A program made the position numbers and the translations under genes. The notes under the pieces are model-generated. The model was not told the origin of the DNA. It did not search any database and saw nothing but the letters and a program-made list of their open reading frames with translations. Positions 44,085-52,096 of a DNA stretch of 64,000 nucleotides are shown here, in pieces. Source of the stretch: Lacibacter sp. H375 (GTDB lineage Bacteria; Bacteroidota; Bacteroidia; Chitinophagales; Chitinophagaceae); contig NZ_JBBKTT010000001.1 in the NCBI RefSeq assembly GCF_037892425.1, forward strand, positions 4,526,001-4,590,000, written 5' to 3'. The stretch's first letter is position 1, and each line of letters opens with the position of its first letter.

Positions 44085-45860
44085 TTACTTCAACCGCTCT
44101 CTAAAATCAAGATCGTTTTCTTTTAGTGTTTCTTTCGCTATGTCGTAGCCAGCATCCGCATGTCGTATCACTCCCATTCCCGGATCGTTGCGGAGTACAC
44201 GTTTCAATCGTTGTTCAGCATCATCGGTACCATCGGCCACAATCACCATACCGGCGTGGATGCTGTAACCCATACCTACGCCACCACCATGATGCAGGCT
44301 TACCCAACTGGCGCCGCCTGCGGTGTTTACGAGTGCGTTTAGGATGGGCCAATCGGCCACGGCATCGCTGCCATCGAGCATGCTTTCGGTTTCACGGTTG
44401 GGGCTGGCTACAGAGCCGGTATCGAGATGATCACGACCAATAACAATGGGCGCTTTTACTTTGCCGGTGCGTACGAGTTCGTTAAAGGCGAGTCCTGCTT
44501 TCTCCCGTTCGCCCTGGCCGAGCCAGCAGATGCGTGCCGGTAATCCCTGGAAAGCAATTTTTTCCTGCGCCATCTTCATCCATCGCAACATGCCCTTGTT
44601 ATGGGGGAACATGTTCATGATGAGTTCGTCGGTTACGGCAATATCATTTGCATCGCCACTGAGTGCTGCCCAACGGAAGGGACCTTTGCCTTCGCAAAAG
44701 AGCGGACGGATGTAAGCGGGGACGAAGCCGGGGAAAGCAAAGCATCTTCCGATTGGAAATTCGTGAATGGTGAGTGGTGAATGGTGAGTGCGCTCCGTAG
44801 CGGAAGCTTTTTCACTATTGACCATTGACAATTGACCATTGACTATTTTGTCTTCCTGTTCTTTCGCTCTTGCACGAATATTATTTCCATAATCAAACGT
44901 AATAGCTCCCTGGTCCATGAGTTGCAACATGAGTTGCACATGGAGGTACATGCTTTCGTAACTGAGTTGCAGGTAACGTTCGGGATTGGTTGTACGCAGT
45001 TCGTTTGCTTCGGCGTTGCTGAGTGTATGTGGTATGTAACCAATGAGCGGATCGTGTGCACTTGTTTGATCGGTGAGTGTATCAGGAATAATATCACGTG
45101 AGATCAAATGATCGAGCAGGTGAATGGCATTGCATACCACACCAATGCTGCGGGCAATGCCTTCCTTACGGTAATGCACAGCCGCATTAATGGCTTCGTC
45201 GATGCTGGTATATTTTTCGTCGAGGTATTTTGTTTCGATGCGTTTATCGATGCGCCACTCTTCCACTTCGGCAATGAGTGCCACACCTTCGTTCATGGTT
45301 ATTGCTAAAGGTTGTGCGCCACCCATGCCGCCGAGTCCGGCAGTAACGTTCAATGTTCCTTTCAATGTTCCGCCGAAATGTTTATCGGCAATGGCCGCAT
45401 ATGTTTCATAGGTGCCTTGCACAATGCCTTGTGAGCCGATGTAGATCCAGGAGCCGGCGGTCATTTGTCCGTACATCATGAGTCCTTTTTTCTCCAGCTC
45501 ATCAAAGTGTTTCCAGTTGGCCCAGTTGGGTACTAACTGACTGTTGCTGATGAGTACACGTGGTGCATCTTTGTGTGTTTTTAGTATGCCGACGGGTTTA
45601 CCACTTTGGATGAGTAGTGATTCATCGTTCTCCAATACTTTTAATGCAGCAATGATATTATCGAGTGCTTCGAAGTTGCGGGCTGCTTTGCCTCGGCCAC
45701 CGTAGACGATGAGATCGTCGGAGCGTTCGGCTACATCGGGGTTGAGGTTGTTGAGGAGCATGCGCAAAGCGGCTTCTTGAATCCAGCCTTTGCAACTTAG
45801 CTGTGAGCCAGTTGGAGTTTTATACTTAACAGTGTCGTAGTGTTGTGTTGTTGTTGACAT
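44085..45860 (-). CDS. hutU: Urocanate hydratase with an unusual internal insertion
   Basis: 591 aa, against about 550-560 in typical HutU. It converts urocanate to imidazolone propionate in histidine degradation, using tightly bound NAD+. Signature blocks are [10 protein letters not shown], the NAD-binding [10 protein letters not shown] (about 176-183), [35 protein letters not shown], and [12 protein letters not shown] with the active-site Cys. Residues about 337-370 (including [19 protein letters not shown]) are absent from usual HutU. They are encoded by small tandem repeats and a hairpin (44751-44852), inserted in frame just before the [11 protein letters not shown] block. hutH lies upstream on the same strand. 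Confidence 0.95.
   Translation of the reverse strand: MSTTTQHYDTVKYKTPTGSQLSCKGWIQEAALRMLLNNLNPDVAERSDDLIVYGGRGKAARNFEALDNIIAALKVLENDESLLIQSGKPVGILKTHKDAPRVLISNSQLVPNWANWKHFDELEKKGLMMYGQMTAGSWIYIGSQGIVQGTYETYAAIADKHFGGTLKGTLNVTAGLGGMGGAQPLAITMNEGVALIAEVEEWRIDKRIETKYLDEKYTSIDEAINAAVHYRKEGIARSIGVVCNAIHLLDHLISRDIIPDTLTDQTSAHDPLIGYIPHTLSNAEANELRTTNPERYLQLSYESMYLHVQLMLQLMDQGAITFDYGNNIRARAKEQEDKIVNGQLSMVNSEKASATERTHHSPLTIHEFPIGRCFAFPGFVPAYIRPLFCEGKGPFRWAALSGDANDIAVTDELIMNMFPHNKGMLRWMKMAQEKIAFQGLPARICWLGQGEREKAGLAFNELVRTGKVKAPIVIGRDHLDTGSVASPNRETESMLDGSDAVADWPILNALVNTAGGASWVSLHHGGGVGMGYSIHAGMVIVADGTDDAEQRLKRVLRNDPGMGVIRHADAGYDIAKETLKENDLDFRERLK
44751..44852 (-). repeat. In-frame repeat insertion within hutU
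   Basis: On the plus strand: two 14-bp direct repeats GTGAATGGTGAGTG (44763-44776 and 44777-44790), a small CGCT/AGCG hairpin (44791-44802), and two ATTGACCATTGAC repeats (44817-44829 and 44831-44843). This composition is unlike the surrounding coding DNA and matches short repeats common between Bacteroidota genes. Confidence 0.75.
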
Positions 45861-45878
45861 AGCAATCTTTTTAATTTC

Positions 45879-45980
45879 TTTCTGTTCTTTTTGCTCCCGA
45901 AGATGCTTCGCTCATCGGGACAGGTTGTCCAAAAAGAACCAAAAAAGACCCCGAAAACCAATGTACAGCCTGGTTTTCGG
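45879..45980. repeat. Modular repeat element A (downstream of hutH)
   Basis: Begins TTTCTGTTCTTTTTG, has a TCCCGA...TCGGGA inverted repeat (45895-45920), then AAAAAGAACCAAAAAAG, and ends with a perfect 10-bp hairpin (CCGAAAACCA 45951-45960, TGGTTTTCGG 45971-45980). Element B at 47841 has the same order of parts. Confidence 0.6.
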
Positions 45981-46006
45981 TTTACGCTTTGATGTGGCGT
46001 TGTTAC

Positions 46007-46082
46007 TACTGTGGTGAATTACTTTTTATTTTCTACTGTACACTTTCTGTGTAACAGTAGAATTTATTTTATGCTGCTTGTT
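46007..46082. repeat. Hut-spacer direct repeat, copy 1
   Basis: Starts TACTGTGGTGAATTAC, contains a CTACTGT-ACAC / GTGT-ACAGTAG stem, and ends with ATGCTGCTTG. It is repeated nearly exactly at 46123. Confidence 0.75.
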
Positions 46083-46122
46083 ATTCCAAATTCCCAATTA
46101 CTAATTCCTCTATACTTTCTTC

Positions 46123-46198
46123 TACTGTGGTGAATTACTTTTATTTCTCTACTGTACACTTTCTGTGCAGCAGTATGATTAATGGTATGCTGCCTGTT
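46123..46198. repeat. Hut-spacer direct repeat, copy 2
   Basis: The same 76-bp unit as at 46007, with a few changes (GTGCAGCAGTA in the second stem arm). It lies about 45 bp from the hutH stop codon. Confidence 0.75.
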
Positions 46199-46243
46199 TT
46201 ACTATCTTCTATCTTCTATCTCCTATCTTCTACCTTCTATCAA

Positions 46244-47731
46244 CTACCGGCTAATGAACTCCACTGCTTTCATCATATCCTCATGCAACACACGGTCTTT
46301 ATCAACAAAGCTTACTTGCTTTCTGAACGCACTCATCACCTCTTCCACTTTTGCTGAACTCTTTAATGGTCTGCGGAAATCCAATGCTTGTGCTGCACTG
46401 AGCAGTTCTATCGCCAATACTTTTTCTACATTCTTCATTACACGATAGGCTTTGGTGGCTGCATTGGCACCCATGCTTACATGATCTTCCTGGTTGTTGC
46501 TCGATGAAATGCTGTCAACACTTGCCGGTGTGCAGAGTTGTTTGTTTTCACTTACAATGCCAGCGGCTGTGTATTGCGGAATCATAAAGCCACTGTTGAG
46601 TCCGGCTTCTTTTACAAGGAACATTGGCAGGTTACGTTGTCCACTGATGAGTTGATAGGTTCTTCGTTCGCTAATGTTAGCAAGTTCACTCATAGCGATT
46701 GCATAATAATCCAATGCTAACGCCAACGGCTGACCGTGAAAGTTACCACCGCTTACAATGAGATCTTCTTCTGGAAATACATTGGGATTATCAGTAACTG
46801 AATTGATCTCTGTTAAGAATACATTCTTTACATGTGCAATGGCATCTTTGGTTGCTCCATGCACTTGTGGTATACAACGGAAACTATAAGGATCCTGTAC
46901 CTGTTGTTTTTTCTGCTGACCAATTTCACTTCCGCTCAAAATGTTTCTTAATTGTTGAGCCGTGTGTATTTGTCCGCTGTGTGGACGGATGGTTTGAATT
47001 TTTTCGTGAAAGGGTTGATCGATACAATCAAATGCATCAAACGAAATAGCAGCAATGAGATCGGCCCATTGCATTAATCGTTCGGCTTGCACTAAACAGT
47101 ACATGCCATAGGCACTCATGAATTGTGTACCGTTGATGAGCGCCAACCCTTCTTTGCTTTTTAAAGCGATCGGTTGCCAGTTGAGTTTGTTGAGTACTTC
47201 CTGTGCCTTGTGTCTTGTTCCTTCATAGTTCACTTCTCCCATACCAATTAATGGCAAACTCAAATGACTGAGTGGTGCCAGGTCGCCACTAGCGCCCAAT
47301 GATCCTTGCTGATAAATGACTGGCAGCACATTGTTGTTGTGCATGTCCATTAACCGCTTCACTGTATCAACCTGCACGGCGCTGTATCCATAGCTAAGCG
47401 ATTTTATTTTTAAGGCGAGCATGAGCTTTACAATTTCCTCCGGCACTTCTTCGCCCATACCACATGCATGGCTCATCAACAGATTATTCTGCAGTTGCTC
47501 TAACTGATCATCGGCAATGATCACGTTTTGCAGAAAACCAAAACCGGTGTTGATGCCGTAGAACGGCGTATCGCTTTCAGCTACTTTTTTATCGAGGTAT
47601 TGCCGGCATGTTTCGATCTTATGGTGTGCACGAAAGGTGATGGAGACAAATTGCTTGAACTGCAGGTAATTCTTCACTTCATCGAAGGTGAGTTGCTGTT
47701 CGTCGAGGGGGAGATAGTTGTATTCGGTCAT
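46244..47731 (-). CDS. hutH: Histidine ammonia-lyase
   Basis: 495 aa, the normal length. It removes ammonia from histidine to give urocanate, the substrate of HutU encoded downstream. The MIO prosthetic group forms from Ala147-Ser148-Gly149 in GSLGASGDLAPLSHL. Other family blocks are YGINTGFG with catalytic Tyr58, the GGNFHGQPLALALD segment, and SSNNQEDHVSMGANAA. No signal peptide. hutH is upstream of hutU on the same strand, but 383 bp of repeat-rich DNA separate them, so separate transcripts are possible. hutI and hutG are not in the window. Confidence 0.96.
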   Translation of the reverse strand: MTEYNYLPLDEQQLTFDEVKNYLQFKQFVSITFRAHHKIETCRQYLDKKVAESDTPFYGINTGFGFLQNVIIADDQLEQLQNNLLMSHACGMGEEVPEEIVKLMLALKIKSLSYGYSAVQVDTVKRLMDMHNNNVLPVIYQQGSLGASGDLAPLSHLSLPLIGMGEVNYEGTRHKAQEVLNKLNWQPIALKSKEGLALINGTQFMSAYGMYCLVQAERLMQWADLIAAISFDAFDCIDQPFHEKIQTIRPHSGQIHTAQQLRNILSGSEIGQQKKQQVQDPYSFRCIPQVHGATKDAIAHVKNVFLTEINSVTDNPNVFPEEDLIVSGGNFHGQPLALALDYYAIAMSELANISERRTYQLISGQRNLPMFLVKEAGLNSGFMIPQYTAAGIVSENKQLCTPASVDSISSSNNQEDHVSMGANAATKAYRVMKNVEKVLAIELLSAAQALDFRRPLKSSAKVEEVMSAFRKQVSFVDKDRVLHEDMMKAVEFISR

Positions 47732-48061
47732 AGTTTTTGCAATCGGGACGAATGTAGGAAATTATGGAGAGAATGCGAACTGCTGTTAGCTGAAACCCCG
47801 TTGGCGGCTGGAAGCCCCGACGGCGGTTGTACCGCAACTCTTTCTGTTCTTTTGTCTTGACACAAAAGAACCAAAAAGTCAAGACGGAACATATTACCCC
47901 CATGTTCCGTCGAACGCCTTGATTAAGCTTGGGTACTACTGTTATGAATTACAGTTGTAGTTAAATCAACATCCTATGTTTATCACTCTGTTTTTATAGG
48001 CATGATTTATGCAAAACTTTACTCGCTTTTGAAAAATGGTTAATACTTACATTTGAAAAAT
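47732..48061. other. Intergenic region upstream of hutH and YCF48-like gene
   Basis: A divergent promoter region without a gene. It contains modular repeat element B (47841-47909) and no recognised HutC-type operator. Confidence 0.4.
47841..47909. repeat. Modular repeat element B (upstream of hutH)
   Basis: TTTCTGTTCTTTTG, then a GTCTTGAC...GTCAAGAC inverted repeat (47854-47861 and 47878-47885) framing AAAAGAACCAAAAA, then a perfect 8-bp hairpin CGGAACAT...ATGTTCCG (47885-47892 and 47902-47909). Confidence 0.65.
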
Positions 48062-49057
48062 ATGAAACAGCTTTCACTTTGCTTACTCTTTGCAGCGTTT
48101 GGTTTTCAGTTATCTGCTCAAACTATTCAATTACTTGACAGTGGTAAAACAAATTCCATTCGTGGGTTGAGTGTGGTGAATGATAATATTGTTTGGGCGA
48201 GTGGAGCAAATGGGATGGTTGGTCGTTCGATTGATGGTGGTGCAACATTCAAATGGACGAAAGTTGATGGCTTTGCAAAAACTGATTTCAGGGATATCGA
48301 AGCATTTGATGCCAATACTGCGATCATCATGGGTATTGATACGCCAGCTGTGATCTTGAAAACAATTGATGGCGGCATCAACTGGAAGATCGTTTTTAAA
48401 GATAACCGTCCGGGTATGTTTTTAGATGCGATGGAATTCTTTAATGAAAAGAGTGGTGTGGTATTAGGCGACCCTATCAATGGAAAAATATTTATGGCCG
48501 TAACAGTTGATGGTGGTACTACGTGGCGGCCAATGCCGGAAAGTCTTTCCCCTGCTGCTGAGAAGGGCGAAGCAATGTTTGCAAGTAGTGGCACTAATGT
48601 GCGTACGGTTGGCAAACAGGAATTATTGTTTATTACAGGTGGTACTTATTCACGCATCTTTATTCGTAACGATAAAATTGTATTGCCGATCATACAGGGA
48701 AAAGAAACAACCGGTGCTAATTCATTAGCAGTATGGGATAAAAAAACATTTGCCATTGTTGGTGGCGATTTTAATCATGCAACATCAAGCGAAAAGAATT
48801 GTGTGCTCAGTAAAAATGGTGGTAAAACTTTTTTAACACCCACTACCCCACCATTTGGTTACAGAAGTTGTGTGGAGTATTTATCGAAATCAAAATTGAT
48901 CACATGCGGTATCACCGGCGTTGATGTAAGTGAAGATGGTGGCATGAACTGGCGCAACATTTCTGCTGAAGGTTTTCATGTGGTGCGTAAAGCAAAGAAA
49001 GGAAAGGCTGTTTATTTAGCCGGTGGAAAAGGAAGAGTGGCGAAGTTGGTTTGGTGA
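48062..49057 (+). CDS. Secreted YCF48/BNR-type beta-propeller protein
   Basis: 331 aa from the ATG at 48062 (a TTG nine bases earlier is less likely). A signal peptide (about 1-20, LSAQ) precedes repeats of the Ycf48/BNR/sortilin type: LLDSGKTNSIRGLSVVNDNIVWASGANGMVGRSIDGGATF, ILKTIDGGINWKIVF, AVTVDGGTTWRPM and VSEDGGMNWRNISAEGFHVVRKAKKG. The SxDGGxxW Asp-box signature appears four times. Predicted seven-bladed propeller in the periplasm. Plant and cyanobacterial relatives assist photosystem II assembly, which cannot apply here; the role is unknown. Confidence 0.87.
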   Translation: MKQLSLCLLFAAFGFQLSAQTIQLLDSGKTNSIRGLSVVNDNIVWASGANGMVGRSIDGGATFKWTKVDGFAKTDFRDIEAFDANTAIIMGIDTPAVILKTIDGGINWKIVFKDNRPGMFLDAMEFFNEKSGVVLGDPINGKIFMAVTVDGGTTWRPMPESLSPAAEKGEAMFASSGTNVRTVGKQELLFITGGTYSRIFIRNDKIVLPIIQGKETTGANSLAVWDKKTFAIVGGDFNHATSSEKNCVLSKNGGKTFLTPTTPPFGYRSCVEYLSKSKLITCGITGVDVSEDGGMNWRNISAEGFHVVRKAKKGKAVYLAGGKGRVAKLVW

Positions 49058-49197
49058 TGAGTATTGCTGTCATCCCGAGGCACGAGGGATGACAGGTAAC
49101 ATCAGCAAAATTATCTGACAACAATCATCGCTTCTTTTGATGGCTGACATTGGGTTTTGAAAAAAGGGCTTCTACCTTCACTTTCAAATTACAACCT

Positions 49198-49608
49198 ATG
49201 CATATTCAATTGCACGATAACATTACACTCAAAGAAATAAAAAACGTTTTTTCTGATCACTATCCCTACCTGAAACTGGAGTTTTATTCAAAACCACATC
49301 TCTTGTATGAATCATCAGACGAGCGTGATGTGTTGCCTGATGAAAAGATGTTGAAAGAGATCAAGGAAATTCATATTGACGGCATCATCGATATTCAACC
49401 AACGGAAAAAGTAGCTGATCTTGAATTCGATTTTCAACGACGTTTCGGATTACCGGTGCAGGTGCTGCGACTGGAACATGGACTATGGTGCCAAACAACG
49501 GGTATGGATGCTTTTACATTGAAAGATGTAAACCAGTTCAGCAAAAATGATTCTGATGACGACCTGGTGGAAGATTATGACGAAGGATTTGAAGAATTAA
49601 AGGCCTGA
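49198..49608 (+). CDS. Conserved hypothetical protein (acidic C-terminus)
   Basis: 136 aa from the ATG at 49198. It starts MHIQLHDNITLKEIKNVFSDHYPYLKLEFY. The middle holds DGIIDIQPTEKVADLEFDFQRRFGLPVQVLRLEHGLWCQTTGMDAFTLKDVN, which reads like a small alpha/beta domain. It ends in an Asp/Glu-rich tail (DSDDDLVEDYDEGFEELKA). No signal peptide; cytoplasmic. I know of similar unnamed Bacteroidota proteins but no function. The gene stands alone between YCF48-like and DUF486 genes. Confidence 0.75.
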   Translation: MHIQLHDNITLKEIKNVFSDHYPYLKLEFYSKPHLLYESSDERDVLPDEKMLKEIKEIHIDGIIDIQPTEKVADLEFDFQRRFGLPVQVLRLEHGLWCQTTGMDAFTLKDVNQFSKNDSDDDLVEDYDEGFEELKA

Positions 49609-49675
49609 TAATTTGCCTGTTTATTATAGCTGCTTCCAATGTTTTTAAACCAGGAATGTTGTTTGTGCAACCTGT

Positions 49676-50008
49676 TTATTTTTTAAACATGAAATAAACT
49701 GCACCCAAGAGAAAAAGAAAACTTACAATATATTTCCAGTGAAAGGGTTCCTTTAAATACACAACTGCAAACACGCCAAACACAACCAGTGTAATTACTT
49801 CCTGTATCATTTTCAACTCAAATGCATTCACTCCGCTTTGGTAACCGATGCGGTTGGCAGGCACCATCAAACAATATTCAAAAAAAGCAATGCCCCAGCT
49901 GATGAGTACTACTTTCCACAACGGTACGTTTTGATGACGCAGATGTCCGTACCACGCAATGGTCATGAAAATATTTGAGAAGAGCAATAACAGGATTGCA
50001 CGGATCAT
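49676..50008 (-). CDS. DUF486 small membrane protein
   Basis: 110 aa with four transmembrane helices, the size and layout of the DUF486/SMR-like family: IRAILLLLFSNIFMTIAWYGHL, WKVVLISWGIAFFEYCLMVPANRIGYQSG, FELKMIQEVITLVVFGVFAVVYLKEP and YIVSFLFLLGAVYFMF. The WGIAFFEYCxxVPANRIGY signature is characteristic. Possibly a small-molecule exporter of the drug/metabolite group. Starts 5 bp after the pyrB stop, so it is translationally linked to pyrB. Confidence 0.93.
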   Translation of the reverse strand: MIRAILLLLFSNIFMTIAWYGHLRHQNVPLWKVVLISWGIAFFEYCLMVPANRIGYQSGVNAFELKMIQEVITLVVFGVFAVVYLKEPFHWKYIVSFLFLLGAVYFMFKK

Positions 50009-50013
50009 TGCAG

Positions 50014-50946
50014 TTAATTTTCTGAACGTTTGCCGGCTAATAAATACAAGGCAGCCATGCGCACCGCTACTCCATTCTCTACCTGTTGAAGAATGATGGA
50101 TTGTTTACTATCGGCTACATCACTGTCCAATTCCACACCACGATTGATAGGACCCGGATGCATGATCACAATTTCTTTATTTAATGAATCGAGTAGTTTA
50201 CGGTTGATCCCATATGCAAGATTGTATTCCCTTAAAGAAGAAAACAGTGGTTGATTTTGTCGTTCGAGTTGAATACGCAATACATTCGCCACATCGCACC
50301 ACTTCAATGTTTCTTCAATGTTGTACGATACATTTACACCAAACGATTGCTGTAAATATTTTGGAATAAGTGTGGGCGGACCAGCCACTGTAACTTCAGC
50401 ACCCATCTTCTTCAATAAATAAATATTACTGAGCGCCACACGACTGTGCATGATATCACCAAGGATAGCGATCTTCTTTCCTTCAAGTGTCCCTAATTTT
50501 TCTCTGATTGAAAATGCATCGAGCAATGCCTGTGTTGGATGTTCATTAATTCCATCGCCTGCATTTACAATTGCTGCCGGAATATGCTTGGCTAAGAAGT
50601 GAGGAGCACCACTTGCACTATGTCGCATTACCACCAGGTCAACTTTCATGCTCAGGATATTGTTCACCGTATCGAGCAGGGTTTCGCCTTTTGCAGCTGA
50701 GGAACCTGATGCGGTGAAGTTGATGGTATCGGCACTAAGTCTTTTTTCCGCAAGTTCAAACGAAATACGTGTACGGGTGGAGTTCTCATAAAAAAGGTTC
50801 ACAATGGTTACATCACGCAACGATGGAACTTTTTTAATGGGTCTTTGTAAAACTTCTTTGAATTGGGCGGCCGTATCAAGGATCAATTGAATATCCTGTG
50901 CCGTGAGATCTTTAATGCCGAGCAGATGACGAGTGGATAGTTGCAT
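50014..50946 (-). CDS. pyrB: Aspartate carbamoyltransferase catalytic subunit
   Basis: 310 aa. It condenses carbamoyl phosphate and aspartate, the first committed step of pyrimidine synthesis. The carbamoyl-phosphate motif is NSTRTRISFE, followed by the aspartate-loop residues SAAKGETLLDT, the conserved VMRHSASGAPHFLA, NAGDGINEHPTQALLD, and MHPGPINRGVE. pyrR lies upstream on the same strand but is separated by an S23-type insertion. In many bacteria pyrR and pyrB are adjacent. No regulatory subunit gene (pyrI) is seen here. Confidence 0.96.
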   Translation of the reverse strand: MQLSTRHLLGIKDLTAQDIQLILDTAAQFKEVLQRPIKKVPSLRDVTIVNLFYENSTRTRISFELAEKRLSADTINFTASGSSAAKGETLLDTVNNILSMKVDLVVMRHSASGAPHFLAKHIPAAIVNAGDGINEHPTQALLDAFSIREKLGTLEGKKIAILGDIMHSRVALSNIYLLKKMGAEVTVAGPPTLIPKYLQQSFGVNVSYNIEETLKWCDVANVLRIQLERQNQPLFSSLREYNLAYGINRKLLDSLNKEIVIMHPGPINRGVELDSDVADSKQSIILQQVENGVAVRMAALYLLAGKRSEN

Positions 50947-50993
50947 TAAAAAGCAAAGCTAAGGTTCCAAGAGGAAACCCCAAAATCCAAATA

Positions 50994-51523
50994 CCAAAAC
51001 ACAAATTCCAAAAATCCAATGGCCAAATTCCAAGGCAGTTTAAATACCCGGATTAAATGAAACATGTTATTTATCGCCTAGTTTTATGAGTATGGCTGAA
51101 AATATTTTACGGAGTTGATCTGCCTCATCAATTAACCTTGTCCGTTCCGGTTCCAACTCTGTCTTTTTGCTTTCGATATGTAATAACCTTAGCCACCGGA
51201 TTGACTCTTTCGCCTCTTTTCTTGAGATTTTTATCCGCATCCGTAAATCTGCCTGACCAAGATTTTCATTGGCTTCAATATAATTGGCTCCGACTGATCC
51301 GCTGGATCGAATGACCTGTTTGATGTCTTCCAGATTGATAACATCCCAAGTGAGCTTTCTGCAAAAGACTCTTACATCATTTGCAAAACGAAAGGTTCTT
51401 TCTTCCAGTTCAGCAGACATAAGCAGGTGTTTCTTATGGTTAAAAAATCATTACTCTGAAATACGGACCTGAATTTTCAATTTGAAACCTGTCTTTCTTT
51501 GGATTCTGGAATTTGTTTTTTGG
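50994..51523. mobile_element. Inverted-repeat-bounded element carrying an S23-type ORF between pyrR and pyrB
   Basis: The ends form imperfect terminal inverted repeats of about 25 bp: plus-strand CCAAAACACAAATTCC at 50994 and, on the minus strand, CCAAAAAACAAATTCC from 51523, both continuing into a few A/C-rich bases ending ATCCAA. The single ORF inside encodes a four-helix-bundle protein of the 23S rRNA intervening-sequence family. The whole unit is about 530 bp and splits a gene pair that belongs together. Confidence 0.55.
51067..51420 (-). CDS. Four-helix-bundle protein (S23 / 23S rRNA intervening-sequence family)
   Basis: 117 aa, the usual size. Family blocks are RTFRFANDVRVFCRKL at the N-terminus, QVIRSSGSVGANYIEANENLG, RIKISRKEAKESIRWLRLLHIE and EADQLRKIFSAILIKL. 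Proteins of this family occur within intervening sequences of 23S rRNA, as stand-alone genes in Bacteroidota, and related to accessory proteins of diversity-generating retroelements. No reverse transcriptase is nearby. Here it is the cargo of an inverted-repeat-bounded insertion between pyrR and pyrB. Confidence 0.93.
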   Translation of the reverse strand: MSAELEERTFRFANDVRVFCRKLTWDVINLEDIKQVIRSSGSVGANYIEANENLGQADLRMRIKISRKEAKESIRWLRLLHIESKKTELEPERTRLIDEADQLRKIFSAILIKLGDK

Positions 51524-51530
51524 TTTTTTT

Positions 51531-52067
51531 TCACAGTAACACAACTTCCGGCTTCTCCCAATCCACTGTTACTTTCTGGCTCAGAATAGAATCGATGGCC
51601 TTTCCTGTATAATCGGGCTGTATGGGTAACTGGCGGTTGAACCTGCGATCGACCAATACCAGCAGCTCCACTTTTGCAGGGCGGCCAAAATCGACCAGGG
51701 CATCCATGGCTGCACGGATGGTACGGCCGGTGTAGAGCACATCATCGATGAGGATCACATTTTTATTTTCAATATTGAAGTTGATGGTGGTTTGATTAGC
51801 TATATGCAGTTCTTTGTGCACATCATCACGATAAAAAGTAATATCTAATTTGCCGTATTGTAATTTCTCATCGGGATAAATGCTTTGAATGATCTGCACG
51901 ATGCGATCGGCAAGGTAAATGCCTCTTGGCTGCAGACCAACAAATACTGCATCGTTAAACGGATGATGGTTCTCAATTAACTGGTGACTGAGACGCTGTA
52001 TGGTGAGTTGTAACTGTTCGTTTGATAAGATGGTCTTCACTGCTGAAATTTTGATAAAAATAAACAC
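51531..52067 (-). CDS. pyrR: Bifunctional pyr regulator / uracil phosphoribosyltransferase PyrR
   Basis: 178 aa from the ATG at 52067. An alternative GTG at 52040 gives a form that matches the usual N-terminus better (KTILSNEQ). PRTase fold with the PRPP-binding loop VILIDDVLYTGRTIRAAMDAL (about 108-128) and the uracil-site region VGLQPRGIYLADRI, plus VLVDRRFNRQLPIQPDYTGK. Members either bind pyr mRNA to attenuate transcription or make UMP from uracil. I see no clear PyrR-binding loop in the pyrB leader. Its start lies 30 bp from that of the divergent DUF2459 gene. Confidence 0.94.
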   Translation of the reverse strand: MFIFIKISAVKTILSNEQLQLTIQRLSHQLIENHHPFNDAVFVGLQPRGIYLADRIVQIIQSIYPDEKLQYGKLDITFYRDDVHKELHIANQTTINFNIENKNVILIDDVLYTGRTIRAAMDALVDFGRPAKVELLVLVDRRFNRQLPIQPDYTGKAIDSILSQKVTVDWEKPEVVLL

Positions 52068-52096
52068 TTCGTGGTAAAATACTTAAATTGGTTTTG

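Noticed and set aside
44126-44443. Open reading frames opposite hutU
   Set aside because: Shadow frames of a well-supported gene; high Arg/His/Cys content and no homologue seen.
46007-46198. Repeat pair in the hut spacer considered as a CRISPR array
   Set aside because: Only two units, each long and diverged, no spacer-like regular spacing and no cas genes in the window.
50014-50946. Ornithine instead of aspartate carbamoyltransferase
   Set aside because: The SAAKGETLLDT loop, the neighbouring pyrR and the MHPGPINRGVE block fit PyrB.
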